This document shows positions 9,864-18,587 of a stretch of DNA of 35,069 bases, piece by piece (position 1 is the stretch's first letter; each line of letters opens with the position of its first letter). The translations under genes and the position numbers were made by a program. The notes beneath the pieces were generated by a model. The model saw nothing but the letters and a program-made list of their open reading frames with translations. It ran no database searches and was not told the origin of the DNA. The stretch comes from Pseudomonadota bacterium (GTDB taxonomy: Bacteria > Pseudomonadota > Alphaproteobacteria > Rhodobacterales > Rhodobacteraceae): assembly GCA_029567145.1 (NCBI GenBank), contig JAKQLM010000492.1:1-35069 (forward strand), written 5' to 3'.

Positions 9864-10495
9864 CAGCGTAGCTCCAGTTGCAGGGCGGACGACCGGGTTT
9901 CCCAGCCTTCGCGTTCCAGTTCGGGCACAGTATCCTCCTGTTCCGGCCAGCCGATGCAGAGGTAGGCGATGAACTGCCAATCCGTCGGCACGTCAAGGTC
10001 GCGCGCCAGGCGGGCGGGGTCAAGGATCGAGACCCAGCCAAGACCCAGACCCTCGGCCCGCAAGGCGAGCCAGAAGAGCGTGATCGCCCCGACGACGGAA
10101 TAGGCCCGGGTTTCGGGCATGGTCGCGGCGCCAAGACCCCTACCCTTAGTGGTAGCCGTGTCGCAAAACACCGCCAGTTGTGTCGGCGCCTCGGCCATGC
10201 CGGACAGTTTCAACCGGCTGTAAACCTGCGCCGATGTGCCGTCCTGACCATCCAGAGCCAGGGCATTGGTGTCGCGGAAATTCTGTTGGCACAGGTCGCG
10301 TGCGGTTGCGGTTTCGACGCGCAAGATCCGCCAGGGTTCGCTAAGGCCGACCGATGGGGCCAGGCGAAAGCTGTCCAGCGACCGCGCCAGCACGTCCGCC
10401 GGAACGGGCGTGGTGCGGAAGCGGCGCACGTCGCGCCGCCACCGCATGAGCGCGGCCAGCTCCTCCCGGAAGGCAGGGCTGAACTGGCCGGACAT
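9863..10495 (-). CDS. bluB: BluB-like nitroreductase-fold protein (5,6-dimethylbenzimidazole synthase family)
   Basis: FSPAFREELAALMRWRRDVRRFRTTPVPADVLARSLDSFRLAPSVGLSEPW; YSRLKLSGMAEAPTQLAVFCD; WLALRAEGLGLGWVSIL; VPELEREGWETR, matching BluB signatures. Confidence 0.72.
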   Translation of the reverse strand: MSGQFSPAFREELAALMRWRRDVRRFRTTPVPADVLARSLDSFRLAPSVGLSEPWRILRVETATARDLCQQNFRDTNALALDGQDGTSAQVYSRLKLSGMAEAPTQLAVFCDTATTKGRGLGAATMPETRAYSVVGAITLFWLALRAEGLGLGWVSILDPARLARDLDVPTDWQFIAYLCIGWPEQEDTVPELEREGWETRSSALQLELR

Positions 10496-10502
10496 CAAGC
10501 GA

Positions 10503-10868
10503 TTACTCGGCAGCCGGTTCGGCGGCAGGCTCGGCGGAACGGGCGGCTTTCTTCGCGGCGCGTTCGGCCATCGCCTTGCCGGGGGTGCCGGCCTTGGCGT
10601 TGGCGCGCACGGTTTTCGGACGCACGCCTGCGGCTTCCAGCATCCGGGCGATCCGGTCGGTCGGCTGCGCGCCCTGGCCCAGCCAGTACTGCACACGCTC
10701 GAGGTTCATCACGATACGGGTCGCGTCATCCTTGGCCAGCAGCGGGTTGTAGGTCCCCAGCTTTTCCAGGAAGCGGCCGTCGCGCGGCATGCGGCTGTCG
10801 GTGGCGACGATCGAATAGAACGGGCGCTTTTTGGAACCACCGCGCGCGAGACGGATTTTCATAGCCAT
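10503..10868 (-). CDS. rpsP: 30S ribosomal protein S16
   Basis: [44 protein letters not shown] plus Ala/Lys/Glu-rich tail. Confidence 0.97.
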   Translation of the reverse strand: MAMKIRLARGGSKKRPFYSIVATDSRMPRDGRFLEKLGTYNPLLAKDDATRIVMNLERVQYWLGQGAQPTDRIARMLEAAGVRPKTVRANAKAGTPGKAMAERAAKKAARSAEPAAEPAAE

Positions 10869-10911
10869 TTGGTTTTCTCCTTTGAATGGCAAGTAACGGG
10901 GCAAGCCCCTG

Positions 10912-11205
10912 TTATTTCTGTAGTTTCTCGTGGTGCCTGATCACTTCACCGATGATGAAGGCCAGGAATTTCTTGGCAAGGTCGGGGTCAAGATCGGCCT
11001 CGGTCGCCAGTTCGTGCAGCCGCGCCATCTGACGCGCCTCGCGGTCGGGGTCCGAGGCCGGCAGGCCGTGTTCAGCCTTGAGCCGCCCCACGGCCTTGGT
11101 CTGCCGAAAGCGTTCGGCAAGGGTGTAGACCAGGATCGCATCCAGCCGGTCGATCGAGGCGCGGTGGTCCTTGAGCAGTTCGGCTGCCCGGGTTGCGGTG
11201 TCCAT
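10912..11205 (-). CDS. Chorismate mutase (AroQ type)
   Basis: [58 protein letters not shown]. Confidence 0.9.
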   Translation of the reverse strand: MDTATRAAELLKDHRASIDRLDAILVYTLAERFRQTKAVGRLKAEHGLPASDPDREARQMARLHELATEADLDPDLAKKFLAFIIGEVIRHHEKLQK

Positions 11206-11813
11206 CAATCCCCCTTTTCCGACGTCTTCATCGCGTCTTCATCGCGTCTACCTTGCGTCTCTACGCGCGGTGAGACGCCCGTTCGCGCAACACCTGTGTC
11301 CAGGGCCGGGTGGCGGTAGACATGGTGGTGGCCCTTGTCGTCGTTCAGCGTCCGCTCGATGGTCGCGCCCAGCCGTCTGGCCAGCGCCTCGGAGCGGGCG
11401 TTGGTGACGTCGACATAGCTGATCGGCGGCTGGCCGGTGACGCGGGCGTGATAGTCGGCGCGGGCGGCAAGCGCCGCCTCATGCGCGTAGCCCTGGCCTT
11501 CGTGCCCGTCATACAGGTGCCAGGCGAGTTCGGGCTCATCCCAGCCGTCATGGAAGATCACGCCAATCCGACCGATGAAGTCGCCCGCCCGGGTGTCGAC
11601 GGAATAGAAGCCATAGCCGCGCAGCGCCCAATGGCCGATGTTGGCCAGTAGCCCGCGCCAGACCTGCTGCCGGGGCGCGCTGCCGCCGACAAAGCCCGCA
11701 CGGGCGCTGTCGTTGAACGCGAGCATTGCGGCAAGGTCCGATTCCCGCGGCGCGCGCAGGGTCAGCCGGTCGGTCATCAGCGTGGGGATCGGCAGGGGGA
11801 AGCGGTAGGTCAT
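11205..11813 (-). CDS. GNAT-family N-acetyltransferase (paralog 1)
   Basis: LMTDRLTLRAPRESDLAAMLAF...DFIGRIGVIFHDGWDEPELAWHLYDGHEGQGYAHEAALAARADYH. Confidence 0.88.
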   Translation of the reverse strand: MTYRFPLPIPTLMTDRLTLRAPRESDLAAMLAFNDSARAGFVGGSAPRQQVWRGLLANIGHWALRGYGFYSVDTRAGDFIGRIGVIFHDGWDEPELAWHLYDGHEGQGYAHEAALAARADYHARVTGQPPISYVDVTNARSEALARRLGATIERTLNDDKGHHHVYRHPALDTGVARTGVSPRVETQGRRDEDAMKTSEKGD

Positions 11814-12313
11814 GCCGCCCCCCGCAGGTCGTGGCGGATCACCACGTCGCCGGGGTCGACGCCCGGCAGCGTCCGGTCGATGGTGCCGCCCGGCCGCAGG
11901 CCAAGCGCAATGGAGCGGGCGTTGTCCGGGTCGATGATCGAGGTGATGTAGGGCCAGTCAAAGCTGCTGCCGACCCAGGACAGGGCCGCGCGGGAGGCCT
12001 CATGCGCGATGCCCCTGCCTTCGGCGGCGGCGGTGACCATCCAGCCGAATTCCGGTCCGGGGAAGTGGTCGGGCTGATAGATCCCGACCTCGCCGACAAA
12101 GACGCCGTCCATTTCGACCGAAAAGGCGCCGTAGCCGCGCAGGGCCCAGCTGGCGACGTCGCCGGCCCAGATCTTCCAGGCGGACTTGCGGGATTTGGTG
12201 CCGCCTTCAAACGCCGCGCGGGGGCTGGCGTGAAACGCGACATGGTGGTCGAAATCGGCAAGCTGGGGCATGCGCAGGACCAGACGGTCGGTGTAAAGCG
12301 TCGGGGCGATCAT
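11810..12313 (-). CDS. GNAT-family N-acetyltransferase (paralog 2)
   Basis: MIAPTLYTDRLVLRMPQLADFDHHVAF...FVGEVGIYQPDHFPGPEFGWMVTAAAEGRGIAHEASRAAL. Confidence 0.88.
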   Translation of the reverse strand: MIAPTLYTDRLVLRMPQLADFDHHVAFHASPRAAFEGGTKSRKSAWKIWAGDVASWALRGYGAFSVEMDGVFVGEVGIYQPDHFPGPEFGWMVTAAAEGRGIAHEASRAALSWVGSSFDWPYITSIIDPDNARSIALGLRPGGTIDRTLPGVDPGDVVIRHDLRGAA

Positions 12314-12855
12314 GCGCGGCCCCCCGCATGATGGCGGTAGGTCAGCGTGGAGTCGTCGCCGTAGGGGTGCCGCGCGGTCGGGTCCAGCGTTGCGCCCAGC
12401 CGTTCGCACAACCGGTGCGACCGGGTGTTGGCCGGGTCGGTGTGGCTGACGGCGGTGGTGCGGCCCGAGGTGGCAAAGAACCAGTCGCGGGCAGCGCTGG
12501 CGGCTTCCAGCGCAAGGCCCTGGCCTTCGTCTGCGGCGTGCCACAGGCTCCACCCCAGTTCGGGTTCGGGGTGGGTGTCGGGGAAGAACGGGCCGATGCC
12601 GCCGATGCCGGTGTCGCAGTCGGAGCGGGTGACGGTGAACAGGCTGAAGCCATGCTTTTGCCACTGGTCCAGCAGGCCCCGGGTTTCGGCCCAGAGCGTG
12701 TCCATCGACCACGGCCCGCCCATCAGGCGCGACCGGTCCGAGGACCAGAAGCGATAGCTTTCCGGAATGTCGTCAAGGGTTGGCAGGCGCAGGCGCAGGC
12801 GCGCGGTCTGAAGGACCGGGCCGCCGTCTGCACCTGTTGCCAGCCGGTAGGTCAT
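12310..12855 (-). CDS. GNAT-family N-acetyltransferase (paralog 3)
   Basis: VLQTARLRLRLPTLDDIPESYRFWSSDRSRLMGGPW...IGGIGPFFPDTHPEPELGWSLWHAADEGQGLALEAASAAR. Confidence 0.88.
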   Translation of the reverse strand: MTYRLATGADGGPVLQTARLRLRLPTLDDIPESYRFWSSDRSRLMGGPWSMDTLWAETRGLLDQWQKHGFSLFTVTRSDCDTGIGGIGPFFPDTHPEPELGWSLWHAADEGQGLALEAASAARDWFFATSGRTTAVSHTDPANTRSHRLCERLGATLDPTARHPYGDDSTLTYRHHAGGRA

Positions 12856-14363
12856 TTCTTCTTCATCAGCCCGGACAGGCCCGCAGGCAGGGTGATCCCG
12901 CGCGGCAGGCCGCCCATGCCGGGGGGCAGCGCGCCCCCAAGCTCGCCGATGCCCTGCTTCATGCCCTTGGCCGCTTCGGCCAGTTGTTCGAGCGTCATCT
13001 TGGACGGGTCGGGCATGCCGCCCTTGCCCATGAACTGACGGATCATCTGCTTCATCATGCCGCCCTTGCCCATCTTCTTCATCATGTCGGCCATCTGCCG
13101 ATGCTGTTTCAGAAGCTTGTTGAGGTCGGCCACGTCCAGCCCCGCGCCCGCCGCGATGCGTTTCTTGCGGCTGGCGGCCAGAAGGTCGGGGTTGGCCCGT
13201 TCCTTCTTGGTCATCGAGTTGATCAGCGCGATCTGGCGGGTCAGCATCTTGTCGTTCAGGCCCGCGGCTTCGGCCTGGTTGGCCATCTTGCCCATGCCGG
13301 GCATCATGCCCATCAGGCCCTGCATGCCGCCCATCTTGACCATCTGTTCCAGCTGCATGCGAAGGTCGTTCATGTTGAACAGCCCTTTGGAGAAGCGGCG
13401 GGCCATGCGTTCGGCCTGTTCGGCTTCGAAGGTTTCCTGGGCCTTTTCGACCAGGGCCACGATGTCGCCCATGCCAAGGATGCGGCCGGCGACGCGTTCG
13501 GCGTCGAAGGTCTCGATCGCGTCCATCTTTTCGCCAAGGCCGACAAAGCGGATCGGCTTGCCGGTGACAGCGCGCATCGACAGGGCCGCACCGCCGCGCC
13601 CGTCGCCGTCCATCCGGGTCAGGACGACGCCCGAGATGCCGACCTTGCCGTCGAATTCGGTCGCCACGTTGACGGCGTCCTGACCAGTGAGGCCGTCAAC
13701 CACCAGCAGCGTTTCGCGTGGCTGGGCGATGTCGCGGACGGACTGAATCTCGTCCATCAGGACTTCGTCGATGTGCAGACGCCCGGCGGTATCCAGGAAG
13801 ACGACGTCATAGCCGCCAAGGTTGGCCTGGGTCTTGGCGCGCTTGGCGATCTGCACCGCCGTCTCGCCCTTGACGATGGGGAGGCTGTCGACGCCGATCT
13901 GGGTGCCCAGGATCGCCAGCTGCTCCATCGCCGCGGGGCGGTTGGTGTCCAGCGAGGCGAGAAGCACGCGCTTGCCGTTCTTTTCCTTCAACCGCTTGGC
14001 CAGCTTGGCGGTCGTGGTGGTCTTGCCCGAGCCTTGCAGACCGACCATCAGGATCGTCGCCGGCGGGTTGTCGATCTTGAGCGCCTCGGGGTCGCCGTCC
14101 CCGGCCAGGACACGGATCAGTTCGTCATGGACGATCTTGACGACCATCTGGCCGGGGGTGATCGACTTTGTCACCGCCGACCCGGTGGCCTTTTCGGTCA
14201 CCCGCTTGATGAAATCGCGGGCAACGGGAAGGCTTACGTCCGCCTCCAGAAGCGCGGTGCGAACTTCGCGGAGCGCGGTGACGACGTCAGCCTCGGACAG
14301 GGCGCCGGCCTTGGTGAGACGGTCGAACACGCCACCAAGGCGTTCTGACAGGCTTTCGAACAT
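12852..14363 (-). CDS. ffh: Signal recognition particle protein Ffh
   Basis: MFESLSERLGGVFDRLTKAGALSEADV; VGLQGSGKTTTTAKLAKRL; DTAGRLHIDEVLMDE; Met-rich M domain. Confidence 0.97.
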   Translation of the reverse strand: MFESLSERLGGVFDRLTKAGALSEADVVTALREVRTALLEADVSLPVARDFIKRVTEKATGSAVTKSITPGQMVVKIVHDELIRVLAGDGDPEALKIDNPPATILMVGLQGSGKTTTTAKLAKRLKEKNGKRVLLASLDTNRPAAMEQLAILGTQIGVDSLPIVKGETAVQIAKRAKTQANLGGYDVVFLDTAGRLHIDEVLMDEIQSVRDIAQPRETLLVVDGLTGQDAVNVATEFDGKVGISGVVLTRMDGDGRGGAALSMRAVTGKPIRFVGLGEKMDAIETFDAERVAGRILGMGDIVALVEKAQETFEAEQAERMARRFSKGLFNMNDLRMQLEQMVKMGGMQGLMGMMPGMGKMANQAEAAGLNDKMLTRQIALINSMTKKERANPDLLAASRKKRIAAGAGLDVADLNKLLKQHRQMADMMKKMGKGGMMKQMIRQFMGKGGMPDPSKMTLEQLAEAAKGMKQGIGELGGALPPGMGGLPRGITLPAGLSGLMKKK

Positions 14364-14525
14364 CGTGTCACCTCATCTGACGTTTGCCCCGATATGGGGG
14401 CGTCGAACCCAGGTGCAAAGCGGAACAGCACCCGTGGGCGCAACGCGCTGACGGATGGCGATCCCGGGCAATGCCCTAGGGACCGGAAGCGTGATGCCTC
14501 CGGGGAATTCATGGGGCGGATACGC

Positions 14526-15485
14526 CTATTCGGCGGGGCTGTCAACGATGGCCAGCATGTCGATGGCCAAGGTGGCGGTGGCCAGCCCGGCGACGGGCAC
14601 CCCGGTCGAGGCCGGGCCGGGCATCGGAAACCGGGCGTGGCGGACGGCCAGGTTGGCGTGAAGGTCCTGCGGCCTGGGGCCACCGGCATAATGGGTGGTC
14701 GCCTTCAGGATCGTCAGGCCGGACAGGTCAAGCGCGTCCATCGCCTGATGTGCCGATTGTGCCAGGTCGGGGGCGGTGCCGGTGGCGGAGGTCCAGGCGA
14801 AGCGCCCTGCCCGGCGCAGGATCGCGCCGCCTTGGGTGGTGGTCGCGGTCACCGGGGTCGCGGCAAGCGTCAGGATGGCAGAGACGCTGCCATCCGGCGG
14901 GATCACGCGGGCGGCGGGGTCGGGGATATGGCTGGGCGGCGGGTCGGCGGCGAACCACTGGGCCGACAGGACAAGGGCCGGGTCGATGCAGGTGAGGAGC
15001 GGCAGGGCCGAGGGCATGTCCGGCGCAGTCAGGTGCAGCAGGGCAAGCGGTCCGCCGTCGATCCGGGTCAGCCGGGCGGGACCGCGGGTTTCGACGGTCG
15101 TCCGCGGCGGGGTGGCGATGGCGTAGAGGTCCACCTCGATCCGCATGCCGGGATAGTAGAAATGCGGCAGTCGGACGGGCGCAAGGGTGGTCTGCGGAAA
15201 GGCCTTGGCCAGCGGGGTCAGCACGTCCTGAGGGTCGGTGCAGTCATGGTAGACCACCAGAAGCGCCGGGTGGTGCGGATCGGGCAGATGCGCCAGTACC
15301 CCCTGACCCATCGCCGCGACCACCCCGGCCTGCGCCGCAGCGTCGCCCGGAGCCAGCACCTGCCCGTCGCCGTCCAGCGGGCACTGGCCACAGGTCACCG
15401 CCAGCCCGTCCGACGCCACGGCCAGCGAACAGGCCACGGGAATCGGCATGTTCCACATCAGCCCCATCGGCAGATGCCGGATCAT
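14526..15485 (-). CDS. RidA/YjgF-like protein with two tandem RidA-like halves
   Basis: Half 1: SLAVASDGLAVTCGQCPLDGDGQVLAPGDAAAQAG...GMRIEVDLYAI; half 2: GRFAWTSATGTAPDLAQSAHQAMDAL...VPVAGLATATLAIDMLAIV. Confidence 0.6.
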   Translation of the reverse strand: MIRHLPMGLMWNMPIPVACSLAVASDGLAVTCGQCPLDGDGQVLAPGDAAAQAGVVAAMGQGVLAHLPDPHHPALLVVYHDCTDPQDVLTPLAKAFPQTTLAPVRLPHFYYPGMRIEVDLYAIATPPRTTVETRGPARLTRIDGGPLALLHLTAPDMPSALPLLTCIDPALVLSAQWFAADPPPSHIPDPAARVIPPDGSVSAILTLAATPVTATTTQGGAILRRAGRFAWTSATGTAPDLAQSAHQAMDALDLSGLTILKATTHYAGGPRPQDLHANLAVRHARFPMPGPASTGVPVAGLATATLAIDMLAIVDSPAE

Positions 15486-15967
15486 GCGGCCAACCAGTGA
15501 TTGATCGCCGCAGCGCAGGATGCGGCGGACTGGCCTGCGGAAAAGACCTGTGTCAGCGGCACGGCCTGGCTGTTGACCTGAAGCACCACCCGGTGCGTTT
15601 CGCTGGTCGATGCCAGCCGGCCGCTGTTCGTCGGGGTCGAGCGGTTGACCACGGTTTCCACCGATGCCCCGGTGATGTCGGACAGGCGGTGGGTCTGTTC
15701 GGTCTGGCCCAGAAGGCTGGCCGTGCGGACCACGACTGCCCCTGCCCCTCGGTCAAAGATCACGATCACGCGGCGGACGAAGGCGACGAAGGCCACGCCG
15801 AACAGGGCGGCCGCAAGGCCCATCCCCAGGCCAAGCCACAGGTTCTCGGCCCCGGTCGCCAGCGCCAGCAGCGCGAAGAACAGGATGACGATGGCCAGGA
15901 TCGAACCAAGCAGCCAGGGCCGGTCCTCAAGGACAAGCTGGCTGGGCGTGTTGGTGACAATGCGCAT
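15482..15967 (-). CDS. Hypothetical membrane protein
   Basis: Two hydrophobic segments (LGSILAIVILFFALLALATG; LGLGMGLAAALFGVAFVAFV) followed by PH/YdbS-like beta-rich region; overlaps next gene by ATGA. Confidence 0.6.
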   Translation of the reverse strand: MRIVTNTPSQLVLEDRPWLLGSILAIVILFFALLALATGAENLWLGLGMGLAAALFGVAFVAFVRRVIVIFDRGAGAVVVRTASLLGQTEQTHRLSDITGASVETVVNRSTPTNSGRLASTSETHRVVLQVNSQAVPLTQVFSAGQSAASCAAAINHWLAA

Positions 15968-16143
15968 GGGCTGGGCCTTGGCGATCGGGATCGGGCTTGG
16001 CGCAAGTCATCGCAGAGCGGGGTCGCGGGATCAACGGCTTTGACCTTTGCCGGGGGTTGCGCTGGCGGTCGCGCTGGGGGGTTGCGCTGGGCGCTGCGAT
16101 GGCGTTTTCTGTGCATGGATGCACAGCGGGCGGGAAGACTGGC

Positions 16144-17028
16144 ATGGAAAACTGGGACGAAGTGCGCACCGCCTATCAGGTTGCCCGGCTGGGCACGGTG
16201 TCGGGTGCCGCCGAAGTGCTGGGGGTGCACCATGCCACGGTGATCCGCCACATCGACGCGCTGGAAAAGCGGCTGGGGTCCAAGCTCTTTCAGCGCCACG
16301 CGCGGGGCTATACCGCGACCGAGGCCGGGCGCGACCTTTTGTCGGTGGCGCAGACCACCGAAGAGCAGTTCGCCCATCTGTCCAGCCGGATCAAGGGTCA
16401 GGGCGAGACGGTGTCGGGCGAGCTTGTGGTGACCTCGATCGCCGGGATCTCGAACCTGCTGACGCCGGTGATGGTCGGGTTTCAGGACAAGTTCCCGGAT
16501 GTGCGGGTCCGGTTCCTGACCGACATGCGGGTGTTCCGGCTGGACTATGGCGAGGCGCATGTGGCGATCCGCGCCGGGATGGGGCCGGAAGAGCCGGACA
16601 ACGTGGTGCAGCCGCTGACCCATATCAACATGGCGCTGTATGCGGCCCGGTCCTATGCCGACCGCTTTGGCCTGCCCGGCAGCGAGGCCGAGTTCGACGG
16701 GCATCGCTTTGTCTGCACCGATGCCGAGCTGACGCGCGCGCCGTTCCACCGCTGGCTGCGATCCAAGGTCCAGCCCGACCAGATCGTCTATGCCGCAAGC
16801 GAGCCTGCCGCGCTGGAAGACGCCGTGCGGCTGGGGGCGGGGATCGGGTTCATGGCGGTCTACCGGGCGGCGCAGGACCCGCAGATGATCGAGATCCTGC
16901 CTCCCCGCGCCGACTGGGCCAGCCCGCTCAGGATCGTGACCCATGTCGATCTGCACCGCACGCGCAAGGTGCAGGCGTTCCTGACGCATCTGAAAGAGGC
17001 GGTGAAGGACTGGAAGTTCTGCGGGTGA
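16144..17028 (+). CDS. LysR-family transcriptional regulator
   Basis: MENWDEVRTAYQVARLGTVSGAAEVLGVHHATVIRHIDALEKRLGSKLFQRHARGYTATEAGRDLL. Confidence 0.92.
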   Translation: MENWDEVRTAYQVARLGTVSGAAEVLGVHHATVIRHIDALEKRLGSKLFQRHARGYTATEAGRDLLSVAQTTEEQFAHLSSRIKGQGETVSGELVVTSIAGISNLLTPVMVGFQDKFPDVRVRFLTDMRVFRLDYGEAHVAIRAGMGPEEPDNVVQPLTHINMALYAARSYADRFGLPGSEAEFDGHRFVCTDAELTRAPFHRWLRSKVQPDQIVYAASEPAALEDAVRLGAGIGFMAVYRAAQDPQMIEILPPRADWASPLRIVTHVDLHRTRKVQAFLTHLKEAVKDWKFCG

Positions 17029-17906
17029 CGTTGACGCCGTCGCAGCGGGGGCATCTGGCGATGCTGGCGTTTTCGGCGCTGGTTGCGGGGTCGTTTTCGC
17101 TGGGTGCGCTGGCGGCTCCGCATGTCGATCCGGCGGCGCTGAGCGCGGTGCGCTTTCTGCTGGCGGGCGTTCTGGTCGGGGCGGCGGCGCTGGCGACGAC
17201 GGGACTGCCGCGCAGCACCTGGGTGGCCCCCTGGCGGTATCTGGTGCTGGGCGGGCTGCTGGCGGGGTATTTCGTCCTGATGTTCCAGGGGCTGAAGACG
17301 GCGGCCCCGGTGCCCACGGCGGCGGTGTTCACGCTGACCCCGGTGATGGCGGCGGGGTTCGGCTGGCTGTTCTTGCGGCAACGGCTGACCGGCCGGATGG
17401 CGCTGGCGCTGGCGATCGGGGCGGCGGGGGCGCTGTGGGTGATCTTTCGCGCCGACCTGGGCGCGCTTTTGGCGCTGGAGATCGGTCGGGGCGAGGTGAT
17501 CTACTTCTGGGGCTGCGTCGCGCATGCCGCCTATACTCCGCTGGTGCGCAGGCTGAACCGGGGCGAAACTCCGGTCGCGTTCACCTTCGGGATGATGCTG
17601 GCGGGAACCGGGATGCTGACGCTTTACGCCTGGCCCGCGATCCGGGCGACGGATTGGGCGGCGCTGCCGGGGATCGTCTGGGTAACGCTGGTCTATGTGG
17701 CGGTGGCGGCCAGTGCGGTGACGTTCGTGCTGCTGCAATACGCCACGCTGCGGCTGCCTGCGGCCAAGGTGATGGCCTATACCTACCTTGTGCCAAGCTG
17801 GGTCATCCTGTGGGAGATCGCCTTGCACGGGGCGGTGCCGCCGGGTCTGGTCGTGGCCGGGGTGGCGCTGACCGCGCTGGCGCTGTGGTTGCTGCTGAAA
17901 GAGTGA
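17025..17906 (+). CDS. DMT-superfamily (EamA) transporter
   Basis: ~10 hydrophobic segments, two-fold EamA pattern; GTG start overlapping lysR stop (GTGA). Confidence 0.9.
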   Translation: MTLTPSQRGHLAMLAFSALVAGSFSLGALAAPHVDPAALSAVRFLLAGVLVGAAALATTGLPRSTWVAPWRYLVLGGLLAGYFVLMFQGLKTAAPVPTAAVFTLTPVMAAGFGWLFLRQRLTGRMALALAIGAAGALWVIFRADLGALLALEIGRGEVIYFWGCVAHAAYTPLVRRLNRGETPVAFTFGMMLAGTGMLTLYAWPAIRATDWAALPGIVWVTLVYVAVAASAVTFVLLQYATLRLPAAKVMAYTYLVPSWVILWEIALHGAVPPGLVVAGVALTALALWLLLKE

Positions 17907-17909
17907 CCG

Positions 17910-18512
17910 TCACCCGCCGCGCATCAGCCGGTCAACCTTGCGCGCGACGCGGGTCAGGTGGCGGGCGCGCGTGGCCGGGGCAGAGCCGTCGATCCGGTAC
18001 AGTGCCGCAAAGGCGGTCCGGCGACCCGGCGCGCACAGCGCCCCAAGCCCACGCAAAAGCGTGCGCTTGCCGGGATTGCCCATCACAAAGGCCACCAAGC
18101 CGCTGGCTCCGCCAGAGGTGAAGACCGCAAGCCGGCTGATGTGGCGCAGTCCGGGCGTGACGGGGCCACCGGGCACCAAGGGCAGGTGAAAGGCGACGCC
18201 GGGCAGAAGCACCCGGTCCAGCCAGCCCTTCAGCAGCGCGGGCAGTCCGTGCCACCAGGTCGGGTAGACGAAGATCAGCGTGTCGCACCAGCGCAGGTCC
18301 TGCACCATCGCTGCCACCGGGGACGCGGTGCCAGGAGGCTCGGCATAGTCCTGCCATTCCTTGCAGGTCAGGACGGGCTGGAACCCGCTGGCGTACAGGT
18401 CGGTCAGGCGCACCTCGGCCCCGGCGGCGTGCAGGCGCGACAGGATCACGTCGCGGACGGCGGCAGTAAAGCTGGCGGGGTCGGGGTGGCAATGGATGAC
18501 AAGCGCGCGCAT
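17910..18512 (-). CDS. NAD(P)H dehydrogenase (quinone)-like flavodoxin-fold protein
   Basis: MRALVIHCHPDPASFTAAVRDVILSRLHAAGAEVRLTDLYASGFQPVL; FVYPTWWHGLPALLKGWLDRVLLPGVAFHL. Confidence 0.9.
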   Translation of the reverse strand: MRALVIHCHPDPASFTAAVRDVILSRLHAAGAEVRLTDLYASGFQPVLTCKEWQDYAEPPGTASPVAAMVQDLRWCDTLIFVYPTWWHGLPALLKGWLDRVLLPGVAFHLPLVPGGPVTPGLRHISRLAVFTSGGASGLVAFVMGNPGKRTLLRGLGALCAPGRRTAFAALYRIDGSAPATRARHLTRVARKVDRLMRGG

Positions 18513-18587
18513 GGGGCAAAAGGTCCGGCTCGACCTTTGTGCGGTCGGGGTCAGGCTAACACTCGTGCCGTGGCGCGCTCAACCCTG

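Noticed and set aside
10890-10915. Hairpin GGGG-CTTG-CCCC at the end of the chorismate mutase gene
   Set aside because: Short stem with no clear U-tract; could be a weak attenuator before rpsP but not strong enough to call a terminator.
12780-14348. 522-aa plus-strand ORF opposite ffh
   Set aside because: Shadow ORF of a high-GC coding strand; His/Gly/Val/Asp-biased composition without domain signatures, fully antisense to the confident ffh.
16040-16110. Repeated GTTGCGCTGG words upstream of the lysR-type gene
   Set aside because: Short, GC-rich and irregular; consistent with local compositional bias rather than a defined repeat.
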